Assembly (NCBI RefSeq): GCF_001659605.2
Contig: NC_035172.2
Location: 21,993,973 to 22,057,972, forward strand
Source of the DNA: Manihot esculenta
Lineage: Eukaryota > Streptophyta > Magnoliopsida > Malpighiales > Euphorbiaceae
Reading direction: 5' to 3'
Length of the DNA stretch: 64,000 nucleotides
This document shows, in pieces, positions 57,470-64,000 of the stretch. The translations under genes and the position numbers were made by a program. The first letter of the stretch is position 1. Each line of letters opens with the position of its first letter. The notes beneath the pieces are model-generated. The model was not told where the DNA came from and made no database searches. It worked only from the letters and a program-made list of their open reading frames with translations.

Positions 57470-59770
57470 ATTCTTTTTTCATAATTTTTATATTTGGCAA
57501 AATTAAAAATATAAGAACTCAAATATTTTAAATTTTTATGAGAATTGATTTTAAACTAAAAATAAATATTGTCAAACTTGTTGAGATTTTGTAAGAAATA
57601 ATTTCACTATCATTAAATAGAACTCTATCTTTTCTTTTTTTTTTTTGTTTATTTAATTTTAACTTCAAATTTACTTAGTGTTGTTTAATTAATAACAGTT
57701 TTTAGAATTTAATTTAATATTAAGTATTAATTAATACATTTATAATTGTTATTAATAAATTTATTATATTATTTTATTAATTTTTTATAAAGTAGAGTCC
57801 ATCTTAATTTATATTTTGCAATGATAAAAAAAATTATATAAAGTTTAAATTTTAAATATTGTGAAAATATTAATAATAATGTTCAAAAAATATTTTCAAT
57901 GTGATAAAAATCATTGTTATTTATAAAATAAATATTTATGCTATTAGTTTAGAAATAATAGAGATAATGAAGGATATAGATCAATTTAAAAATTATTGTT
58001 AATTTATTTAAAATAAATGAATTCAATTAAATTTTATCACTCCAAAAATTTATTTAAATTTTTTTTTATAAATTAAATTCCACTAATAGAATTCAATTAT
58101 TTTCTTGCAAGAAATACATTTTAAAAATGACTTTGTGTTTGACAAAACTAAGAATTTAAGATTTTAATTTTTTTAAATTTTTATGAAAATTGATTTTAAA
58201 TTAAAATTAAATTTTGTCAAAATTGTTAAGATTTTGGAAGAATTGATTTCACTTAATGCTATTTGTGTTAAAATTACTTAATTAGCATTTGAGAATTCCG
58301 TTTTTTTCTTTTCTTTTCTTTTCTTTTATCCTTTATTTTTTTTATTTTAACTTCAAATTTATTTGTATTTTCTTAATTAATAAATCTTTTCTTTAGAATT
58401 TAATTTAATATTAAGTACTAATATTTAATGCATTTATAATTGATATTAAAAATTTTATTATATTATTTTGTTAATTTTTTTAAAAAATAGTGTCTATTTT
58501 AATTTATAATTTTTAATGGTAAAAAAATTATATAAAGTTTTTTTTAAAATAAAACTACTAATTGTATTAATAAAATTTTATCAAATAAAGATGGATATCA
58601 TCTCAAACAGAAATACGATTATACCTGATAGATTCTCTAGCCAAAGTATAAGCAGTTAGAAGTAGTATTACGACGAACCCATCTAACAAAAATATTAGTT
58701 CTAAAGTCTAACAAAAATTTACAATCATTCAAAATCAAACCCTTGCATAAGATAATTTGGCAAAGATATTCCTCATTCTTTCTCTATCTCTCGAGCATGA
58801 ATTATTAAAGTCTCCCGAACAAAGCCACGAAAGAGATCTTGTACGAGATAAAACTCGAATAAGATTCCAAGACTGACGTCGTCGTTGCGATTCCAGAAAC
58901 CCATAATAACTAGTAAACCTCCATTGAATATTACCTTCCGAAACAACCGATTAATAAAATTTGAAGAAAAGCCAACGACAGAAACAGACTCATAACTTTT
59001 CCACATTAACCAAAGGTCTCCTCCCAATATTGTCTATTGACTGAGAAGCAAACCATCAAAATGTAAAAAACCACGAAAAAATTCTATATGAGAACTAAGA
59101 ACTTTTGTTTTCATCAAAAATAAAATGTCCGACTTGTAACTAGGAACCAAATCCTTCAATACATTAACTATCAAAGGATTGCTGCCATAAATCTGTCAAA
59201 GAGGTTTGCATATTCTGAAAATTGATTGGATTATATGTGATAAACATCCCCACCATACAAAAATCATAAATGATGATCGGAATATTTCTGGAGTTCTTAA
59301 TAAGGACAACAATATCTTATTTTTCATCGATAGTCAATTGACGCAGATCGTTTTTCATAAGAAAGAGGAAAGAAGAAGTTAGGTTTAAGGAAAGAAGAAG
59401 TTAGGTTTAAGGAAAAAGAAAAGGCGAGAGTATCGAGTCACAAAAAGACCACAGAGGGAAATTTGCATCGAAAGTTATGACATTTTGTTTTAAATTATGT
59501 AAAGTTTAAATTCTAAATATTGTGAAAATATTAATATAGTGTTAAAAAAATATTTTCAATGTGAGAAAATAATTATTATTTATAAAACAAATATTTATAC
59601 TTAGCTTAGAAATAATAAGAATAATGAAAGAAATAAATTAATTTAAATTTTTTATTAATTTATTTAAAATAAATGAATTCTATTATTTTAAAATTTATTC
59701 TAAACAAAGGAATACTCGTATGAATTGAATGTTTTCCTTGTAAGAAATGCATTCCAAATAAAGGTTTTGA
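57470..59770. repeat. Tandem duplication of about 667 bp, second copy split by a LINE fragment
   Basis: Copy 1 is about 57470-58134. Copy 2 is about 58135-58540 plus 59508-59770. Shared anchors: TAACTTCAAATTTA (57659 and 58349), GAATTTAATTTAATATTAAGTA (57709 and 58397), and TATTGTGAAAATATTAATA (57858 and 59518). The copies have diverged moderately. The second copy aligns over its whole length once 58541-59492 is removed. Confidence 0.75.
58541..59492 (-). mobile_element. LINE (L1-type) endonuclease fragment with 15-bp target duplication
   Basis: On the minus strand, with frame breaks, blocks typical of plant L1 endonuclease appear in order: NVLKDLVPSYKSDILFLMKTK (about 59100-59165), a GRRPL/GGDLWLMWKSYES region, RWRFTSYYGFLESQRRRQSWNL (about 58860-58930, in a shifted frame), and WLCSGDFNN (about 58800-58830). 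A sequence resembling SLPNYLMQGF follows. The insert lies between AATTATATAAAGTTT (58526-58540) and AATTATGTAAAGTTT (59493-59507), one mismatch. A T-run opens the left side, as a poly(A) tail would on this strand. No reverse transcriptase follows, so it is a partial copy. Confidence 0.7.
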
Positions 59771-60775
59771 GAACTTACTTGCAGAGAAATGTGATAGAAA
59801 TATGTTTAATATCAAATTAAAAGTTAAATTAATGAAATGCATGAAACTTAACTAAAGAAGTTAACTTAAAAGTACAAACTATGACTCCATTTGTTTGATG
59901 GAAAAATATTTTGATCCATTTGAAATTAAAAATTTTGTGAGAATTTAATTCAATTAAATTCTTTTTTTTCAAAATTTTTGTTTAAAATAAAAGAATTTAA
60001 AATTTTTTTTAACTTGAAAAATTTTGAAACTAAAGATTTATGTAGTTTCTGGGATTTGGATACTCAGAAAATTGAGTAAGTAGAAAATATTTTTCTGTTT
60101 AAAAGAGAAAAAGTAAGTCACTTTAAGCAATACGACTTCCCCTTCTACCGTAAAAAGAGAAAGTCATTTTCTATATCTTGATATCTTTATTAAGACCTCT
60201 ATATATAAATTTGATAATAATTTTTTTTAATTAAAAAAATATTTTTTATTAACTAAATTTTTAAATATTTTAAACAATTAAAAATATAAAAAATATTTTC
60301 ATAAAATAAAAAAGTCTAAATAAAAGACACTCTTTATACTTTTAAAAAATGATACTTTCTTAATTTAAGTAAAATTCAGAGCCAAAAATATGATTTATTC
60401 CAATAGACAATATATTAGCTTTTTTAGTATAGAGATCTTTTAATTAAAATTGTTGAGTATAAAGTTGGCGGCTTGTTTGATGCTTGAGGCCCATAAAATA
60501 TCAATAGAGGCTCAAATCAAAATGTTTACAATATATATATACACATTAAAACTTAGTCCCGAACGGTATATGAACAGTATTAATTTTAAAATTATTAAAA
60601 TACTAATTTACCATTGATTGCTTTTCAAGTATTTTTGGCCAGGATATTTATTAACTTACTGTCATATATATGAAAATCCCTGAATACTCTTTTATGCGGG
60701 CATAGACACCATCTTTTTTTTTATCGGCTTTACCGCTCGTTAGCTTCCTGCTTTTCTCCCACCTCTTACAAAAAA
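59771..60775. other. AT-rich DNA, no gene seen
   Basis: Continues the low-complexity AT-rich sequence. Some fragments recall the 667-bp repeat (TTTAATTCAATTAAATTC near 59943). No coding signal. Confidence 0.4.
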
Positions 60776-60991
60776 ATGTCAAAAGATATGCGTCCACGTA
60801 CTTCAATCCTTTTTTTGGTTTTTCTTAGCATTACGCTACTGTTCACTGTTGCTATTTGCCAATTTTTCTATTGCTCACATGGGACGATATCGTTATCTCT
60901 GCTGTTTACCTCTGCTTCGTATACTCTTACTGTTCTCCTCCCTGAACCCACTGTGTTTTTTCAAAAAAAAAAAAAAAAAAGTGTTTCATAG
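60776..60991 (+). CDS. Hypothetical small hydrophobic open frame (71 residues)
   Basis: ATG at 60776. The frame has one strongly hydrophobic segment (SILFLVFLSITLLFTVAICQFF, about residues 9-30) that could be a signal or membrane segment. It ends in a run of lysines coded by an 18-19 base A-run at about 60966. The A-run suggests the stretch may be the end of a retroposed transcript and not a gene. No family recognised. Confidence 0.2.
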   Translation: MSKDMRPRTSILFLVFLSITLLFTVAICQFFYCSHGTISLSLLFTSASYTLTVLLPEPTVFFQKKKKKSVS

Positions 60992-61399
60992 TTGTGTATT
61001 GTCTATTGGTTGACTGGCTCATCCCCTAAAATATTATTGCTGAATAAATATTATTCTGCATACAGTTCTTTATGTTTCTCTCTTCCCCTTCGAACAAGTT
61101 GTCTATTCTCCAGATTTACTAAATCTTTATGTTTAGATTCTTCAAATATGCAGTCTTTAGAAGATTTAGTTAGATTTTTATTTGATAAAAAAGTGACTTC
61201 ATCATATATTTTGGAGAGTTTCGAATAAGGGATAGACTGAGTTTCTACCTATTCTTGGATAAACAAATCAATGATACACCTTCTTTCCTGTCCGATCCAC
61301 CTCTAATGAGCTTGAGATGACTCCATTAGAGCAAAAGCATCGAAAATAGGTGGTTTCATAGATAGATCCAAAATTCTTTTGCTCATTTGTGGCCGTTAT

Positions 61400-62245
61400 T
61401 GGGTTTCTTCACTCTCTTTGGTTCTGTTGGTTGGGTTTCAGTATCTATTTTGGTGGTTTTTTAATTATCTACTTCTTTGTCTGATTTCTCATTATCATTT
61501 TCCTTTCAATCGAGTTTCAAAGGAGTAAAGGAATATAAAGAATGGAGAGCTGGAAGTGGGCTTTCTGCTTTTCTACCATTGTATCAACGGTTGGAGCTGG
61601 GCAGGAGCCAACCCACCAAGAGGATTTGAGGTAATTTTGTTCCTGTTCGATTAGTGAGTTTAACGAGTCCGTCCTTCCTTAATAAGTTAAGAATCTCCTC
61701 TGCTACTCAAATCAATTTTATAGGGGAGACCATTCTTCAGCCTGATGAAAATGGATTCTCCAAGTATGTTGAATCAACCAATAAAAAATACTTTAGACAT
61801 TGCCTCTGTTACTCAAATCTTCACTCTCTTTGGTTTTGTTGGTTGGGTTTTAGTATCTATTTTGGTGCTTTTTTAATTATCTACTTCTTTTTCTGATTTC
61901 TCATTATCATTTCCTTTCTATTGAGTTTCAAAGGAGTAAAGGAATATAAAGAATGGAGAGTTGAAAGTGGGTTTTCTGCTTTTCTACCATTGTATCAACT
62001 GTTGGAGCTGTCAAGCTGAGCAGGAGCCAACCCACCAAGAGGATTTGAGGTAATTTTCCTTTCTTTGGTTCCTGTTCTATTAGTGAGTTTAACGATTAGG
62101 AGAGAGTCTTTCTTCCTTACTAAGTTAAGAATCTTCTCTGCTACTCAAATCAATTTTATAGGGGAGACCATTTTGAAGGCTGACGAAAATGGATTCTCCA
62201 AATATATTGAATCAACCAATTAAAAATACTTCAGACGTTGCCTCT
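61400..62245 (+). repeat. Tandem duplication, period about 412 bp, exon-like content
   Basis: Copy 1 (about 61400-61810) and copy 2 (about 61812-62245) share CTTCACTCTCTTTGGTT (61407 and 61819), AAGGAATATAAAGAATGGAG, CCAACCCACCAAGAGGATTT and CAATTTTATAGGGGAGACCA. Copy 2 has a small insertion near 62065-62100. Each copy contains a donor-like GAG/GTAATTTT and an acceptor-like TTTTATAG/GGGAG. In copy 1 an ATG near 61542 opens a short reading MESWKWAFCFSTIVSTVGAG followed by QEPTHQEDLR, like a signal peptide. In copy 2 the same ATG is followed by a stop after three codons. Possibly first exons of a broken or unrecognised gene. Confidence 0.75.
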
Positions 62246-62853
62246 GCCCCAAATTTACTTTGTATTTATTTTTTTATTCTCGTCTGGATTTGATTTGCCT
62301 CTACCCCAAATGTTCCTATTCTTAATTTTTATCTGATTTTATTGTTATGATTACATGATTGCAGGTTGATCTTTATTATTGATCTTTGTTCAAATATTTT
62401 ATATCAATACTTTTATTTATAATTGATGGTCTCAAATCTAATGTAAATGGTAGGTGTTATAGTGTCATTCTTTGAATAATGTGTTGATGGTAAAAGGAAA
62501 TATTATTCTGCCATCATTGAATTTGACCTGATTATGTAAATGAAATTGAAAAGTTTTTCAATGGAGAAATTTGACATGGGCCATTTAGACTCCTTTTCAT
62601 TAAGTAATTTTTTTACTAGATTTGAATATGAAAGATGGATATATATAAGAATGATTGCTTGAGATGTTTTTGTTTTTTACTTTTTTCATTGTTCAAATTT
62701 TAAAATTGGAGCTAACATTCAGATGTTCAATTGCTAAGTGTGGAAAATACAGAGATAATTAAATTGCTTATCTTTTATTTTTTATATTCTCAATATTTAT
62801 GTGAAACTTATATGGACTGAAGGTTAAGTTTACAGCTTTCTTCGATGGAGAAA
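62246..62853. other. AT-rich DNA, no gene seen
   Basis: No coding frame or repeat recognised. It could be intron or flank of the exon-like duplication on its left. Confidence 0.4.
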
Positions 62854-63020
62854 CACCACAAAAAAATAGACTATTAGCGACGGAAATTACTTCCATAAAA
62901 AAAAAATCTAGCGACGAAATTAGCGACGGATTAGTGACGAATACTTTATGTTTATATTTCCGACGGATTTGCGACAGATTTTTAAAATATTAGCGAAATT
63001 CCATCGCTAATCAGTCAGAA
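62854..63020 (+). mobile_element. CACTA (En/Spm)-like terminus with GCGACGGA subterminal repeats
   Basis: CACCACAAAAAAATAG at 62854 resembles the CACTA-type inverted repeat CACTACAAAAAAAT with one change. It is followed by several GCGACGGA, GCGACGAAAT, GTGACGAAT, CCGACGGATTTGCGACAGA and ATTAGCGAAAT units, the dense subterminal repeats typical of plant CACTA elements. The rest of the element would run right, beyond the window, so the matching terminus and 3-bp duplication cannot be checked. Confidence 0.6.
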
Positions 63021-63070
63021 AATGCAAACAATATAAAAAAAAACCCTAATATTCTCTTTCATCCTCTCTT

Positions 63071-63460
63071 TTGATTTCAGCCACCCTTTTCCTCTCCTCT
63101 CTTCTCCTCAACGCCGCATCCTTCTTCTTGCCACTGTCGCCACCGCCGCCACTGCTGATTCCGTGGCTATCACGTGTTGTTGTTGCCTCGCCGTCGCTGT
63201 TGCTGCTGCTTTTCCTGCTGCTGTGGCTGTGTCACCATTGCTGGAGCTGCCACCGCCATTGCCACTCATCGCCGCTGCCGCCACTACTATTCCCATGGCT
63301 GTTGTGCGTTGTTGTCGCCTTACAGTCGTTGTTGCTACCGCTGTTCCTGCTGCCGCGGCTGTGTCGCTATTGCTGGAGCCGCCACCGCTGTTGCCACTCA
63401 CCGCTGTTGCCACTCACCGCTGCTACAGTTGCCGATCGTCGCCACTCCGTGTAAGTTAGT
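63071..63460 (+). other. GC-rich trinucleotide-type segment with about 135-bp internal duplication
   Basis: After AAACCCTAATATTCTC (a common plant leader sequence) comes a CT-rich leader and then a CTG/GCC/GCT-rich block. ATTCC-TGGCT...GTTGTTG-CGCC...CTGTTGCT...GCTGTGTC-C-ATTGCTGGAGC occurs twice (about 63159 and 63291). All three + frames and one minus frame are open across it because of composition, so no protein can be chosen. A GTAAGTTAG donor-like site follows at 63450. It could be the first exon of a gene carried by the CACTA-like element. Confidence 0.45.
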
Positions 63461-64000
63461 GATAGAAAGGTTGGTTGATCCTCTTTTGGTCTGATTAATG
63501 TATGCTTGTCCTTGAAAAAATTACTTCATTTTGATGTTGCTTGCCATGTTACCAAATCAATACCATGAATTAATTAAAAATACTTAATTAGTTCATCCAT
63601 AACTAATTGTAAATAATTATATAATACTAAATTAGGAGCATAATAACAGAGAAGTTCAATGATAGACACAATTGATCTTAAATAAAAATTCACATTAAAT
63701 TAGGTTCAAAAGGGATTTCAATGCTGCTGATGTACTGTTGAATTGGGCAATTATTTGTGTGCTGTTGAATTGGACCAACAGAATTTACTTACCTTGATTG
63801 TGTTAACGGTTATTTAATCTTATTGGATGCATAAATGAAAATATTATGTGAATAATTTAAAAAATTAGAATAAGAGCTTAAATTGCATCATGAAAATATG
63901 TCTTTTTATTTTTTTTTTTGCTCCTGCTTTGCTGTGTTTATAATTTCGCACAAAAATTTTAAAGCTCCATTTTTCATTTTTTTTTACCAAAATCCTTGGT
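63461..64000. other. AT-rich DNA to the window edge, no gene seen
   Basis: No frame or repeat recognised. It may be an intron or interior of the CACTA-like element that starts at 62854. Confidence 0.4.

Noticed and set aside
59660..59842. 60-residue minus-strand open frame
   Set aside because: It is within the AT-rich 667-bp repeat with no coding features.
63071..63494. Long Leu/Cys/Ala-rich open frames in several frames
   Set aside because: Open in nearly all frames because of CTG/GCC composition; one starts at a non-ATG codon. No frame can be preferred.

Overview
The window is plant nuclear DNA, almost certainly a eudicot. It holds LTR retrotransposons with initiator-Met tRNA primer sites, Ty1/copia and chromodomain Ty3/gypsy polyproteins, a hAT relic, a plant L1-type LINE endonuclease relic and a CACTA-type terminus. 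The organism cannot be fixed from sequence alone. The style of the gypsy LTRs, packed with TTCGGCCGCCGAA-like units, would fit a repeat-rich woody dicot such as a Euphorbiaceae, but that is a weak guess. I find no convincing intact host gene.

Bases 1 to about 43,420 are one Ty1/copia element (copia A) broken open by nested gypsy insertions. Copia A segments lie at 1-462, 19257-21121, 23319-24121 and about 43216-43420. Into it went: (i) gypsy element 1 (463-19256), whose 3' LTR was then hit by element 2 (8625-17574, minus strand); (ii) a solo LTR (21122-23318); (iii) element 3 (24122-43215), whose 3' LTR was hit by a minus-strand LTR, element 4 (33093-42621), itself hit by element 5 (34529-42573). 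Each nesting step except element 5 has a 5-bp target duplication: TCTA(A/G), CCTCC, CCTAT, CTGAC, ATTGG.

The gypsy elements are related. Their LTRs start TGTAATACCCGGCT or close to it, end CGGGTCGTTACA or close to it, and run about 2.06-2.37 kb. Elements 1, 3 and 5 encode gag, protease, RT, RNase H, integrase and a C-terminal chromodomain-like tail, and resemble the Tekay/Del chromovirus lineage. All three are now broken by nonsense codons or small indels. Element 2 is a non-autonomous derivative: a shortened gag, duplicated and decayed protease/RT sequence, and no integrase. Yet its two 2365-bp LTRs look almost identical, so it is the youngest insertion and must have moved in trans.

From 43.4 to 54.7 kb the order is: a hAT transposase relic with a hAT-like end (about 43421-46354), an older copia LTR end and primer site with a minisatellite, a fragment of a minus-strand LTR, a nearly full-length copia element (copia B, about 47636-52446, in one frame with eight stops and a 3' LTR swollen by 92-bp tandem repeats), and another solo gypsy LTR (52545-54715, TSD GATTT).

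From 54.7 to 64 kb the DNA is AT-rich. It contains a tandem duplication of about 667 bp split by a LINE endonuclease fragment, a tandem duplication of about 412 bp carrying a possible secretory-type first exon, and, from 62854, a CACTA-like terminus followed by a GC-rich internally duplicated segment that runs towards the window edge. Transcription and replication signals (TATA boxes, primer sites, polypurine tracts, a stem-loop next to the polypurine tract, candidate leader splice sites) are visible in the retroelements. No tRNA, rRNA or CRISPR was found.
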